Numbered from the stretch's first letter, positions 43,479 through 52,557 are shown. The stretch is DNA of 64,000 nt from Streptomyces sp. WM6386 (GCF_000972385.1 NZ_JXTE01000014.1:70433-134432), one strand, 5' to 3'. Notes: a model not told the origin generated them from the letters alone. Translations and numbers: made by a program.

Positions 43479-43761
43479 CCAGCTGGCGGGCGCGCAGAGC
43501 ACCACGAAGGTGGTTGTCGTCCGTGCTCCCGCGGACCGGTGCCCGGAGATCACCTGCGGCGCCACCCCGATGATCCCCGCGGCCACGGCACCGCCCGCGC
43601 CCGCCACGAACGCCGAGCCGGACACCCTCCTCGGCAAGCGCTACGTCGACGCCGACGGCACTCTCGAGCTGCTCTGCACCTATGCCGGAACCGGTGAACT
43701 GGCCTGCGACGGCGTCCCCATGACCTTGAAGGCCGCCAAACCCCTCCCGGCCTCCGACTGA
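43444..43761 (+). CDS. Small conserved Cys-containing protein
   Basis: A 105-residue soluble protein with four cysteines (DRCPEITCGATPM, LELLCTYAGTGELACDG) and a conserved-looking GKRYVDADGTLELL. Similar small proteins accompany CoA-catabolic operons in actinobacteria, but I know no function. Whether the cysteines bind metal is not evident. It overlaps the membrane-protein gene by 35 bp in another frame. Confidence 0.7.
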   Translation: MTSPAATLRPGDQLAGAQSTTKVVVVRAPADRCPEITCGATPMIPAATAPPAPATNAEPDTLLGKRYVDADGTLELLCTYAGTGELACDGVPMTLKAAKPLPASD

Positions 43762-43781
43762 CAACCGAAAGGCACGGCAAG

Positions 43782-45080
43782 ATGCTCAAGGACGACATGA
43801 TCCTGATCAGCGTCGACGACCACATCATCGAGCCGCCCGACATGTTCGTGAACCACCTCCCGGAGCGGTACCGCAAGGACGCCCCCCAACTCGTGCACCG
43901 CGACGACGGCACCGACGTCTGGCAGTTCAGGGGCGTCACGATCACCAACTCCGCGCTGAACGCGGTCGCGGGGCGTCCCAAGGAGGAGTACGGCGTCGAA
44001 CCGCAGGGCCTCGACGAGATCCGCCCCGGCTGCTACGACGTCCACGAGCGGATCAAGGACATGAACGCGGGCGGTGTCCTCGCCCAGATGAACTTCCCCT
44101 CCTTCCCCGGCTTCTCGGCCCGTCTCTTCGCCACCGAGGACACGGACTTCTCGCTCGCCCTGGTCCGGGCGTACAACGACTGGCACATCGACGAGTGGTG
44201 CGGCGCTTACCCCGGCCGCTTCATCCCCATGGCGCTGCCCGCCATCTGGGACGCCGAACTGTGCGCTGCCGAGGTCCGCCGGGTCGCCGAGAAGGGCTGT
44301 CACTCGCTGACGTTCACGGAGAACCCGGCCGTGCTCGGCTACCCGAGCTTCCACGACGAGTACTGGAACCCGCTGTGGCGGGCCCTGTCCGACACGGACA
44401 CCGTGATGTCCGTGCACATCGGGTCGTCGGGCCGTCTCGCGATCCCCGCCGCAGACTCACCGCCCGACGTGATGATCACGCTCCAGCCGATGAACATCGT
44501 CTCGGCCGCCGCCGACCTGGTGTGGTCCCGCCCGGTCAAGGACTTCCCCGACCTGAAGATCGCCCTGTCGGAGGGCGGCACGGGCTGGATCCCGTACTTC
44601 CTGGAGCGCCTGGACCGCACCTACGAGATGCACTCGACGTGGACCCTCCAGGACTTCGGCGGCAAGCTCCCCTCCGACGTCTTCCGTGAGCACTTCCTGA
44701 CCTGCTTCATCACCGACAAGCTCGGCGTACGACTGCGGCACGAGATCGGCATCGACAACATCTGCTGGGAGGGTGACTACCCACACAGCGACTCCCTGTG
44801 GCCGGACGCGCCGGAACAACTCCACGACGTCCTGGAGTCCTGCGACGTCCCGGACTGCGACGCCTCGAAGATCACGTACGAGAACGCGATGCGCTGGTAC
44901 TCCTTCGACCCCTTCGCGCACATCCCGCGCGAGCAGGCCACGGTGGGCGCGCTGCGCAAGGCGGCCGAGGGCCACGACGTCAGCGTCCGCCCACGCAGCC
45001 GCCAACTGGTGGAGCCCGCGGACAAGTTGGCGTCGTTCCGGTCGAAGGCCCGCGCGGCGGCCGCGGCGGCAGCCCAGTGA
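43782..45080 (+). CDS. Amidohydrolase-2 family (ACMSD-like) hydrolase/decarboxylase
   Basis: A 432-residue TIM-barrel metalloenzyme of COG2159. The N-terminal ISVDDHIIEPPDMF replaces the strict HxH of ACMSD by DHxxEP, a known variant in this family. VMSVHIGSSG supplies the middle His and WEGDYPHSDSLWP the C-terminal Asp. Members perform hydrolytic C-C cleavage or decarboxylation in ring degradation. AAAGGCACGGCAAG upstream is a weak ribosome-binding site. Confidence 0.9.
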   Translation: MLKDDMILISVDDHIIEPPDMFVNHLPERYRKDAPQLVHRDDGTDVWQFRGVTITNSALNAVAGRPKEEYGVEPQGLDEIRPGCYDVHERIKDMNAGGVLAQMNFPSFPGFSARLFATEDTDFSLALVRAYNDWHIDEWCGAYPGRFIPMALPAIWDAELCAAEVRRVAEKGCHSLTFTENPAVLGYPSFHDEYWNPLWRALSDTDTVMSVHIGSSGRLAIPAADSPPDVMITLQPMNIVSAAADLVWSRPVKDFPDLKIALSEGGTGWIPYFLERLDRTYEMHSTWTLQDFGGKLPSDVFREHFLTCFITDKLGVRLRHEIGIDNICWEGDYPHSDSLWPDAPEQLHDVLESCDVPDCDASKITYENAMRWYSFDPFAHIPREQATVGALRKAAEGHDVSVRPRSRQLVEPADKLASFRSKARAAAAAAAQ

Positions 45081-45835
45081 CGGGACGCTTCGACCCCACC
45101 GGCCGCTCGGCACTGGTGACGGGAGCGGCGGGCGGCATCGGCGCGGCGGTCGGCCACGCCCTCGCCGAGGCCGGCGCCGCGGTCCTCGTCACGGACGTGG
45201 ACGGTGCCGCCGCCGCGGCCGTCGCCGGGAAGATCACGGCCGCGGGCGGCACGGCGGACAGTGCGGCGCTGGACGTACGGGACCGGGGCGCGGCCGACGC
45301 CGCCGTGGCCAAGGCGGCTTCACTCTCGGACGGGCGGCTGCACATCCTGGTGAACAACGCCGGCATCACCGCGCCGGCCATGTTCGCGGATCTGGAGGAG
45401 GACAGCTTCCGCCGACTCCTCGACATCCATGTCCTCGGCACCTTCACCTGCTCGCAGGCCGAGCTCCCGCACCTGCCCGTCGACGGCACCGGACGCATCA
45501 TCAACGTCACCTCCTCGGCCGGCCTGACCGGCACCCTCGGACAGGTCGACTACTCCGCCGCCAAGGCCGCGGTCATCGGTATGACCAAATCCCTGGCGCG
45601 GGAGCCGGCCCGCAAGCAGATCAAGGTCAACGCCCTGGCACCGCCGGCCGCGACCCCGATGACCGAGACCGTCCGCACCGACGAGAGGTTCGCCGCGACG
45701 ATGCTCGCCCGTATCCCGTTGGGCCGCTGGGCCGAGCCCGAGGAGGTCGCCGGTGCCTTCGTGTTCCTGGCCTCGGACGCGGCCTCCTTCGTCACCGGGC
45801 AGGTGCTGCCGGTCGACGGCGGCCTGGTGATCTGA
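45077..45835 (+). CDS. Short-chain dehydrogenase (FabG-like)
   Basis: A 252-residue NAD(P)-dependent SDR: GAAGGIGAAVGHALAEAG, DVD in VTDVDGAA, LVNNAGITAPAM, SSAGLTGTLGQVDYSAAKAA with the YxxxK pair, and a PVDGGLVI end. A 3-hydroxyacyl-CoA or alcohol dehydrogenase role is likely. Coupled by GTGA to the upstream amidohydrolase. Confidence 0.9.
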   Translation: MTGRFDPTGRSALVTGAAGGIGAAVGHALAEAGAAVLVTDVDGAAAAAVAGKITAAGGTADSAALDVRDRGAADAAVAKAASLSDGRLHILVNNAGITAPAMFADLEEDSFRRLLDIHVLGTFTCSQAELPHLPVDGTGRIINVTSSAGLTGTLGQVDYSAAKAAVIGMTKSLAREPARKQIKVNALAPPAATPMTETVRTDERFAATMLARIPLGRWAEPEEVAGAFVFLASDAASFVTGQVLPVDGGLVI

Positions 45836-47013
45836 TGCGTTCTCCGCAACATCGGGGGCCGCTGTCCGGGGTCACGGTGGTGGCGCTGGAACAGGCCGTC
45901 TCCGCCCCGCTGTGCACCAGGGTGCTGTGCGACCTCGGCGCCCGGGTGATCAAGGTGGAGAACCCGGACGGCGGCGACTCCGCCCGGCACATCGACAATG
46001 TGGTCAACGGCCAGGCCGCGCACTTCGTATGGGTCAACCGCGGCAAGGAGTCCGTGACGCTGGACCTCAAGTCCGAGGCGGGGATGGCGGTCCTGCACCG
46101 GCTGCTCGACCGTGCCGACGTCCTCGTCTCCAACCTCACGCCCGGAACCACGGCCAAGCTCGGCCTCGCCCCCGACGACCTGGCCGCCGGCCACCCCGAC
46201 CTGATCGCGGTCGAGATCGACGGCTACGGCCAGGGCGGCCCCCTCTCCCGCAAACGCGCCTACGACCTTCTCGTCCAGGCCGAGTCGGGAGTCTGCGCGA
46301 TCACCGGACACCCCGGCGCCCCGGCCAAGCCGGGCCCGCCCATCGCGGACGCGAGCACCGGTCTGTACACGGCACTGTCCATCGTGGCGCTGCTGTACGG
46401 GGGAGAGCGACGCGGCACCCGCGGCGGTGCCGTCGCCGTGAGCCTCTTCGACACCATGACCGAGCTCATGGGGTATCCGCTCACCTACACCCGCCACTCG
46501 GGCGTGGAGCAGCAGCCGATCGGTCTCGGCTCGCCCGCCGTCGCCCCGTACGGCGCCTACCGCACGGCGGACGGACAGACCGTCGTCCTCGGGACCACGA
46601 ACGACCGCGAATGGCAGCGCCTGGCCCGGGACCTGCTGCACCGCCCCGATCTGGCGGACGACGAGCGGCTGCGCACCAACCCCGGCCGGGTGGCACACCG
46701 CGAGCTGCTCGACACGGTGATCGGCGCCTGGTGCGCCCGGCACGACCTGGCCCATGTCCAGCGGCGCGCGGACGAGGCCGGCATCGGCAACTCCCGCTAC
46801 AACACGCCGCGCGACGTCCTCGCCCACCCGCATCTGGCCGCCCGCGACCGCTGGCGCACCGTCGACACGCCGGGTGGCCCGACCCTCGCCCTCCTGCCGC
46901 CGCCGGTCATCACCGGGTACGACCCGCCCATGGGGGCCGTCCCGGGCCTCGGCGAACACACGGCGCAGGTGCTCGCCGAACTCGGCCTGACAGAAGGGGA
47001 GATCACCGGGTGA
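45835..47013 (+). CDS. CaiB/BaiF (class III) CoA-transferase
   Basis: A 392-residue family III CoA-transferase with VALEQAVSAPLCTRVLCDLGARVIK at the N-terminus (key APLCTR and VIKVENP), NRGKESVTLDL, GYGQGGPLSRKRAYDLL and the GLYTAL helix. It would load CoA onto an imported or ring-opened acid without ATP. TGATG coupling to the SDR. Confidence 0.92.
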   Translation: MRSPQHRGPLSGVTVVALEQAVSAPLCTRVLCDLGARVIKVENPDGGDSARHIDNVVNGQAAHFVWVNRGKESVTLDLKSEAGMAVLHRLLDRADVLVSNLTPGTTAKLGLAPDDLAAGHPDLIAVEIDGYGQGGPLSRKRAYDLLVQAESGVCAITGHPGAPAKPGPPIADASTGLYTALSIVALLYGGERRGTRGGAVAVSLFDTMTELMGYPLTYTRHSGVEQQPIGLGSPAVAPYGAYRTADGQTVVLGTTNDREWQRLARDLLHRPDLADDERLRTNPGRVAHRELLDTVIGAWCARHDLAHVQRRADEAGIGNSRYNTPRDVLAHPHLAARDRWRTVDTPGGPTLALLPPPVITGYDPPMGAVPGLGEHTAQVLAELGLTEGEITG

Positions 47014-47810
47014 GCGTACTGCTGTCGAGCGACACCGGAGGCGTACGGACCCTCACCCTGAACCGACCGCACCGCAAGAACGCGATCGACCCCGAGCTGT
47101 GGAGCGCCCTGCGGGACGCGCTCACCCGAGCGGCCGACGACGAAGTGCGGGCTCTCGTCCTCACCGGCGCCGAGGGAGCCTTCTGCTCGGGCGCCGACCT
47201 CAAGGCCGTGGACACCAGACACCCCCTCGACAAACTCCGTGCCCTCAACGAAGTCACCCTCCTCCTGCACGAGTTGCCGATCCCGACGATCGCCAAGGTC
47301 GACGGTGTCGCCGTCGGCGCGGGCTGGAACCTGGCCCTTGGCTGCGACCTGGTCGTGGCCACCCCGCGCTCTCGCTTCGCACAGATCTTCACCCGCCGAG
47401 GACTCTCCCCGGACTGCGGCGGCACCTGGCTGCTGCCGAGGCTCGCGGGACCGCAACAGGCGAAACGGCTCGCGCTGCTGGCCGACATGATCGACGCGGA
47501 GGAGGCACGGTCGCTCAACCTCGTCACCTGGGTGGTGCCGGGCGAGCGGATCGACACCTACGTCACCGACCTCGCGGACCGGCTGGCCGCCGGCCCGCCC
47601 GTGGCCCTCGCCCAGACCAAGGCCCTCCTCGACGAGGGGACCGGCCGCACCCTGCGCGAGGCGCTCACCGGGGAGGCCCGCGCGCAGGCGGTCAACTTCG
47701 CCACGACCGACGTACCGGAGGCGTACGCGGCGTTCGCGGAGAAACGCGAACCGCGCTTCACCGGCCGCTGGTACCGCCCCTCGGAGGACTCTTCATGCGC
47801 GAAGCAGTGA
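47010..47810 (+). CDS. Enoyl-CoA hydratase/isomerase
   Basis: A 266-residue crotonase (LTLNRPHRKNAIDPELW, FCSGADLKAVDT, DGVAVGAGWNLALGCDL, RGLSPDCGGTWLLPRL). The second active-site position is Asp in SPDCGG, as in many isomerase/hydratase relatives. GTGA overlap with the CoA-transferase. Confidence 0.91.
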   Translation: MSVLLSSDTGGVRTLTLNRPHRKNAIDPELWSALRDALTRAADDEVRALVLTGAEGAFCSGADLKAVDTRHPLDKLRALNEVTLLLHELPIPTIAKVDGVAVGAGWNLALGCDLVVATPRSRFAQIFTRRGLSPDCGGTWLLPRLAGPQQAKRLALLADMIDAEEARSLNLVTWVVPGERIDTYVTDLADRLAAGPPVALAQTKALLDEGTGRTLREALTGEARAQAVNFATTDVPEAYAAFAEKREPRFTGRWYRPSEDSSCAKQ

Positions 47811-47968
47811 TCGTCGATCGCGCTGGGGCATCCGCTCGGCGCGTCCGGAGCGGTCCTGACGACCGCGTGATTCATCACATGCGCGCCCACGGCCTCCGCT
47901 ACGGCCCGCAGACCATGTGCGAGGGCGCCGGCACGGCCAACGCCACGCTCGTCGAACTCGCTTCCTGA
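47795..47968 (+). pseudogene. Thiolase remnant: N- and C-termini joined, middle deleted
   Basis: After a good GGAGGA the ATG reads MREAVIVD, the start of many thiolases, and then jumps to ALGHPLGASGAVLTT (read in a shifted frame) and RVIHHMRAHGLRYGPQTMCEG, the thiolase C-terminus with its active-site Cys. About 330 residues including the nucleophile are gone. A second shift restores the original frame, so a 57-residue open frame to TGA remains. It cannot be a thiolase. The reading frame could be chance. Confidence 0.85.
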
Positions 47969-47982
47969 CCGGAGGTCCCCTC

Positions 47983-49131
47983 GTGCGCCGAGACGTCTTC
48001 ACCGCCGACCACGACGAATTCCGCGCACTGGCAAGGGACTTCGTGGCCAAGGAGGTGGTCCCGCACTACGCGGCCTGGGAGAAGGCGGGCCGCCTGCCGC
48101 GCTCCCTGTTCGAACAGCTCGGTGCGCTGGGCATGCTGGGTGTGGCGATCCCCGAGGAGTACGGAGGGGCGGGCCAGGACGACTACCGTTACAACGTGGT
48201 GCTCCAGGAGGAAGCCGCGCGGGCGCTGGTCACCCTGGGCACCGTCCGTACCCAACTCGACGTCGTCCTGCCGTACTTCCTCACCTACGCCGACGACGAG
48301 CAGCGCCGCCGCTGGTTCCCCGGCCTCGCGTCGGGGCGGCTGCTGACGGCCGTCGCGATGACGGAACCCGGCACGGGCTCGGATCTCGCGGGCATCCGCA
48401 CGACGGCGGTGCGGGACGGGGACACGTATGTCCTGAACGGTGCCAAGACGTTCATCACCGGCGGCCTGCTCGCCGACCTGGTGATCGTGGTGGTCCGTAC
48501 GTCCACCGACCCCGAGAACCGCCGGGCCGGTCTGACTCTGCTGGTGGTGGAGGACGGCATGCCCGGCCTCACCCGCGGCCGTGTCCTGGACAAGATGGGC
48601 ATCAAGGTCCAGGACACCGTCGAGCTCGCCTTCGACGACGTACGCGTCCCGGTGGCCAACCGCCTGGGGGAGGAGGGCGCGGCCTTCGGGTACCTCGGCC
48701 ACAATCTCCCGCAGGAACGGATGACGGTGGCGGTGGGCTCGGTCGCCCAGGCTCGTGCGGCGCTGGACGCGACTGTTGACCACGTCCGGGAGCGACAGGT
48801 CTTCGGCAAGCCGGTCGCGTCCTTCCAGAACACGAAGTTCGAACTCGCCGCCGTGTCCGCCGAGATCGAGGCCGCGCAGGCCATGCTGGATCGCGCGGTC
48901 CTCGAACTCGTCGCGGGCGAACTGTCCGGCGCGGACGCGGCGAGGGTCAAGCTCTTCTGCACGGAGATGCAGGCTCGGGCGGTCGACCGCTGCCTCCAAC
49001 TCTTCGGCGGCTACGGCTATATGGCGGAGCACCCGATCTCCCGCCTGTACGCCGACGCCCGCATCACCCGTATCTACGCCGGCACCAGCGAGGTGATGAA
49101 GGTGATCATCGCCAAGTCGCTGGGGCTGTGA
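47983..49131 (+). CDS. Acyl-CoA dehydrogenase (single-chain)
   Basis: A complete 382-residue acyl-CoA dehydrogenase: MTEPGTGSDLAGIRTTA, AKTFITGG, RQVFGKPVASFQNTKF, LFGGYGYMAEHPISRLY with catalytic-position Glu, and YAGTSEVMKVIIAKSLGL. GTG start with GGAGG seven bases upstream. Last gene of the long operon. Electrons go to ETF. Confidence 0.94.
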   Translation: MRRDVFTADHDEFRALARDFVAKEVVPHYAAWEKAGRLPRSLFEQLGALGMLGVAIPEEYGGAGQDDYRYNVVLQEEAARALVTLGTVRTQLDVVLPYFLTYADDEQRRRWFPGLASGRLLTAVAMTEPGTGSDLAGIRTTAVRDGDTYVLNGAKTFITGGLLADLVIVVVRTSTDPENRRAGLTLLVVEDGMPGLTRGRVLDKMGIKVQDTVELAFDDVRVPVANRLGEEGAAFGYLGHNLPQERMTVAVGSVAQARAALDATVDHVRERQVFGKPVASFQNTKFELAAVSAEIEAAQAMLDRAVLELVAGELSGADAARVKLFCTEMQARAVDRCLQLFGGYGYMAEHPISRLYADARITRIYAGTSEVMKVIIAKSLGL

Positions 49132-49137
49132 GGGGCA

Positions 49138-49542
49138 TCAGCTGTTGAGCCAACTGTTGTAGGAGGCGCGGTCGATGAGGTCGGCCAGACCGAGCGCCGC
49201 GGGAGCGATGACGAGCTCGGCGACTGCGAACCGCACACAGCCGGGGGCGAACACGGTGACTGCGTCGGACTGGCTCCTGACCGTCCGCCAGTCCCGCCAG
49301 CGCCTGATGTCGTCCCTGCTGCACAGCCAGAAGAACAGGCCGCCGGCCAGGAAGAACCCACCTGTGACCAGGGCGAGGAAGCCCACGGCTCCGAGGAGGG
49401 CCGCCCGGTCGTCCGGATCGACCACGAAGAATGCCCCCAGGCACAGCACGGCAGCGGCACCCGCCCCATACAGCGCACCCCGCCGCACCACGTCCCACAG
49501 CCGCAGCCGTGGCGTCCTCACCCCGTCCCTGCCCACGATCAT
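49138..49542 (-). CDS. Small integral membrane protein
   Basis: A 134-residue protein with three hydrophobic helices (around residues 22-40, 48-72 and 105-120). No family recognised. It lies 6 bp from the end of the convergent dehydrogenase and has no obvious link to catabolism. Confidence 0.7.
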   Translation of the reverse strand: MIVGRDGVRTPRLRLWDVVRRGALYGAGAAAVLCLGAFFVVDPDDRAALLGAVGFLALVTGGFFLAGGLFFWLCSRDDIRRWRDWRTVRSQSDAVTVFAPGCVRFAVAELVIAPAALGLADLIDRASYNSWLNS

Positions 49543-49557
49543 GGGCGCACTCTAACC

Positions 49558-50580
49558 TCACGCCCCGTAGCGGGTCGTCTCCGCCAGCTCGGCCGCGCTC
49601 TTCATCAGGTCCAGCACCATCGGCCCGAACGCCCGCAACTTCTCGTTGACCCCGGCCCGTTGGAACCCCTGCTCAAGAACCACACCCAGCTTCCACTGGG
49701 CCAGGACGTCGTAGTAGTCCATGTCGTCGACCTGGCGGCCCGAGACCTCGGAGTAGTGCTGGACCAGGGCGTCCCGGGAGGGCATGCCGGTCAGGTCGAC
49801 GTACGACGCCGTCGCCGCCTCGGGGGCGTTCGTGTCCTCGGGCCAGCCGCGGAGCATCCAGGCGAGGTCCAGTTTGGGGTCGCCCACCGTGCCCATCTCC
49901 CAGTCGACGATGGCGGCGAGGCGGGCGGGGGCGCTGTGGCGGTACATGACGTTGGCGAACTGGTAGTCGCCGTGCATCAGGCCGGGTACGTAGTCGAGCG
50001 GTCTGTGGGCGCGCAGCCAGGCCGCCGCGACCTCGAATCCGGGCAGCTCGCGTCCCTTCACCCGCTCCAAGTAGCGCGTCCAGCGGTCGACCTGGCGTTC
50101 GTGGAAGCCGTCGGGGCGGCCGAGGTCGGCCAGGCCCTTCGCCTTCCAGTCCACCCGGGACAGCAGGGCCACCCCCTCCGTCATGGCGTACGCCAGCCCC
50201 GCCCGGGCCGCCAGGTCCGAGTCGAAGGGGGCCGGCCAGCCCCGTCCTACGTTCATCGGCGACCAGCCGTCGACGAACTCCATGAGATAGAAGGTGCGGC
50301 CCAGGACGGACGGGTCCGCGCAGACGGCGATCGCCTCGGTGTGCGGGACGTCCGTGCCGTTGAGTGCCTCGATGATCCGCCATTCCCGGAAGATGCCCTC
50401 GTCGCGGGCGGCCGGTGCCGTGGTCGGCGGGATGCGCAGGGCGCAGTGGAGTTCGCCGCGGCGGATCTCGTAGATCTCGTTCTGGGCGCCGCCGGAGACG
50501 TAACGGTGTTCGATCGGCTCGCCCTTCCCGGGCAGCCCGGACTCGTCCAGCCAGCCCGCCAGGCGCTCGACGTCGATCAT
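49558..50580 (-). CDS. APH-family kinase, ACAD10/11 kinase-domain/LvaA-like
   Basis: A 340-residue aminoglycoside-phosphotransferase-fold kinase with catalytic loop GLMHGDYQFANVMY and metal-binding IVDWEMGTVGDPKLDL. Paired with an acyl-CoA dehydrogenase it matches the domain pair of mammalian ACAD10/11 and the lva levulinate pathway, in which a kinase phosphorylates a 4-hydroxyacyl-CoA before elimination. It is not an antibiotic-resistance gene by context. Its start overlaps the dehydrogenase stop by one base. Confidence 0.9.
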   Translation of the reverse strand: MIDVERLAGWLDESGLPGKGEPIEHRYVSGGAQNEIYEIRRGELHCALRIPPTTAPAARDEGIFREWRIIEALNGTDVPHTEAIAVCADPSVLGRTFYLMEFVDGWSPMNVGRGWPAPFDSDLAARAGLAYAMTEGVALLSRVDWKAKGLADLGRPDGFHERQVDRWTRYLERVKGRELPGFEVAAAWLRAHRPLDYVPGLMHGDYQFANVMYRHSAPARLAAIVDWEMGTVGDPKLDLAWMLRGWPEDTNAPEAATASYVDLTGMPSRDALVQHYSEVSGRQVDDMDYYDVLAQWKLGVVLEQGFQRAGVNEKLRAFGPMVLDLMKSAAELAETTRYGA

Positions 50581-51866
50581 CAGGCCTCCAGGAAGTCGGC
50601 GTATTTCGCGCGTGCCGCTTCGACGCGCTTGGGCAGGTAGGCGCTGGGCCACAGGTCCTCGCTCGGCTTGTGGTCGCGCAGCACCTGCCGGGCCACCGTC
50701 ACCTTGTGCACCTCGGTCGGTCCGTCGGCGATACCGAGGACGCTCGCGCCCAGCAGCATCCGGAACAGGGGCATGTCGCCGCTCACACCGAGGGCGCCGT
50801 GGATCTGGATGGCGCGGTGCGCGATGTCGTGCAGGACGCCCGGCAGCAGCACCTTGACCATCGCGATGTCCTTGCGGACCTTGCGGTAGTCGTTGTACTT
50901 GTCGATCTTCCACGCGGTGTGCAGCACGGCCAGCCGGAACTGCTGGAGCTGGGCCCACGAGTCGGCTATGTGTCCCTGCACGAACTGCTTGTCCGCGAGC
51001 ACAGTGCCCTGGGTGTGCCGGCTCAGGGCCCGCTCGCACATCATGTCGAACGCTTTGCCCGTCAGCCCGATCGTCCGCATCGCGTGGTGGATGCGGCCGC
51101 CGCCGAGTCGCGTCTGGGCGATCACGAAGGCCTGGCCCTCGCCCCCGAGCAGCGCGTCCGCCGGGACCCGTACGCCCTCGTAGTGCACGAGTGCGTGGGA
51201 GCCGCGCTCCTGCGGCTCACCGGCGAGAGCGACGTTCCGCTCGATGACGATCCCCGGGGTGTCGGCCGGGACCAGGAACATCGACATGCTCTGGTACGGG
51301 TCGCCCTCGGGGGCCGTCACCGCCATGACGATGAGGAACGCGGCGGTCCTGGCGTTGGACGAGAAGTACTTCCACCCGTCGATGACCCACTCGTCACCGT
51401 CCCGCGCCGCCCGCGTGGTGAACTCCTTGGGATCCGCGCCGGCCTGCGGCTCGGTCATCGAGTAGCAGGAGAAGATCTCGCCCTCCAGCAGCGGCCGCAG
51501 ATACCGCTCCTTCTGCGCCTCGGTGCCGTAGTGGGCGAGGATCTCGGCGTTGCCGGTGTCCGGGGCCTGGCAGCCGAAGACGATCGGCGCCCACGAGGCG
51601 CGGCCCAGGATCTCGTTGAGCAGGCAGAGCTTGACCTGTCCGTGGCCCTCGCCGCCCAGGTCGGGGCCGAGGTGGGTGGCCCACAGTCCGTGGGCGCGTA
51701 CTTCCTTCTTGAGCGGGTCCAGGACCCGGCGGAGGTTCTCGTCGGGCGGGGTGAACTGCAGGCCGTCCCACAGGAGATCAAGGGGTTCGACCTCCTCCCG
51801 CACGAAGCGGTCCGCCCAGTCGAGCTGTGCCTGAAATTCGGGTTCGGTTTCGAAGTCCCACGACAT
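50580..51866 (-). CDS. Acyl-CoA dehydrogenase, ACAD10/11-like
   Basis: A 428-residue dehydrogenase of the ACAD10/11 type: MTEPQAGADPKEFTT, DGWKYFSSNARTAAF, RLGGGRIHHAMRTIG, the Q-rich IQIHGALGVSGDMPLFRM in place of the GGxGxTxE strand, and DGPTEVHKVTVARQVL. In ACAD11-like enzymes this region lacks the usual Glu, in keeping with a different reaction. It is divergent from a TetR gene across the tandem operator H. Confidence 0.93.
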   Translation of the reverse strand: MSWDFETEPEFQAQLDWADRFVREEVEPLDLLWDGLQFTPPDENLRRVLDPLKKEVRAHGLWATHLGPDLGGEGHGQVKLCLLNEILGRASWAPIVFGCQAPDTGNAEILAHYGTEAQKERYLRPLLEGEIFSCYSMTEPQAGADPKEFTTRAARDGDEWVIDGWKYFSSNARTAAFLIVMAVTAPEGDPYQSMSMFLVPADTPGIVIERNVALAGEPQERGSHALVHYEGVRVPADALLGGEGQAFVIAQTRLGGGRIHHAMRTIGLTGKAFDMMCERALSRHTQGTVLADKQFVQGHIADSWAQLQQFRLAVLHTAWKIDKYNDYRKVRKDIAMVKVLLPGVLHDIAHRAIQIHGALGVSGDMPLFRMLLGASVLGIADGPTEVHKVTVARQVLRDHKPSEDLWPSAYLPKRVEAARAKYADFLEA

Positions 51867-51888
51867 TGTGTCTCCTTCCGGCGGCTGT

Positions 51889-51903
51889 CAGAATAGCGTT
51901 CTC
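51889..51903. promoter_or_regulatory. Regulon operator H1 (tandem)
   Basis: CAGAATAGCGTTCTC, 10 of 12, 22 bp upstream of the dehydrogenase start and abutting the TetR start. Centre 21 bp from H2. Confidence 0.7.
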
Positions 51904-52557
51904 ATGAAGGAGAATACAATTCCCCATCCACGGAACGGCGTTGCCGACCGCATCGCGCAGCGCGCGCTGGCCGGTCGGGGAGCCCACTACGCGAGCGAGG
52001 TGCGCGCCCTCCTCGGCGCGGCGCTGGAGGTGATGCGCGACCGCGGCACGGCCTCTCGGCCGCGGGTCGCGGACATCGTGGCGGCGGCCGGACTCTCGAA
52101 CGAGGCGTTCTACCGGCACTTCCGCTCGAAGGACGCCCTGGTCGCCGCGCTCATGGAAGACGGCGCCGAGCGGCTGTGCGGCTACATCGCCCACCGGATG
52201 GCCAAGCAGTCCACGCCCAGGGGCAAGGTCCGCAGCTGGGTCGAGGGTGTCCTCTCCCAGGCCATGGACGAGGACACCGCGGCGACGACACTCGCCGTGA
52301 TGTGGAATGCGGGCACGGTCGCCGAGGGCTTCCTCGCCGGCCCCCCGACCGCCGCCGGCCTGCTCGCGACCCTGCTGCGCGAGCCGTATGCCGAACTCGG
52401 CAGCACCGACCCGGACCTGGACGCGTCCCTGGCCGCCCACGCGACCGTGGGCGGGCTCGCGGACCACCTGTGGCGACGCGAGCGGCCCACGGCGGCCGAC
52501 GTCGACCACATCACACGGTTTCTGCTCCGCAGCGTCGATCAGGAGGTGGGCCCATGA
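51904..52557 (+). CDS. TetR-family regulator (second)
   Basis: A ~217-residue TetR protein: LLGAALEVMRDRGTASRPRVADIV, AAGLSNEAFYRHFRSKDALVAAL. The HTH differs from that of the 29209 regulator. ATG 51904 has no Shine-Dalgarno and operator H2 overlaps the first codons, so either the mRNA is leaderless or the true start is GTG 52000. Coupled by ATGA to a VOC gene. Confidence 0.88.
   Translation: MKENTIPHPRNGVADRIAQRALAGRGAHYASEVRALLGAALEVMRDRGTASRPRVADIVAAAGLSNEAFYRHFRSKDALVAALMEDGAERLCGYIAHRMAKQSTPRGKVRSWVEGVLSQAMDEDTAATTLAVMWNAGTVAEGFLAGPPTAAGLLATLLREPYAELGSTDPDLDASLAAHATVGGLADHLWRRERPTAADVDHITRFLLRSVDQEVGP
51910..51924. promoter_or_regulatory. Regulon operator H2 (tandem)
   Basis: GAGAATACAATTCCC, 11 of 12, overlapping the annotated start of the TetR gene. 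Confidence 0.7.

Noticed and set aside
49558..50580. Aminoglycoside resistance gene
   Set aside because: The APH fold alone is not evidence; overlap with an ACAD10/11-like dehydrogenase and the regulon operator point to acyl-CoA metabolism.
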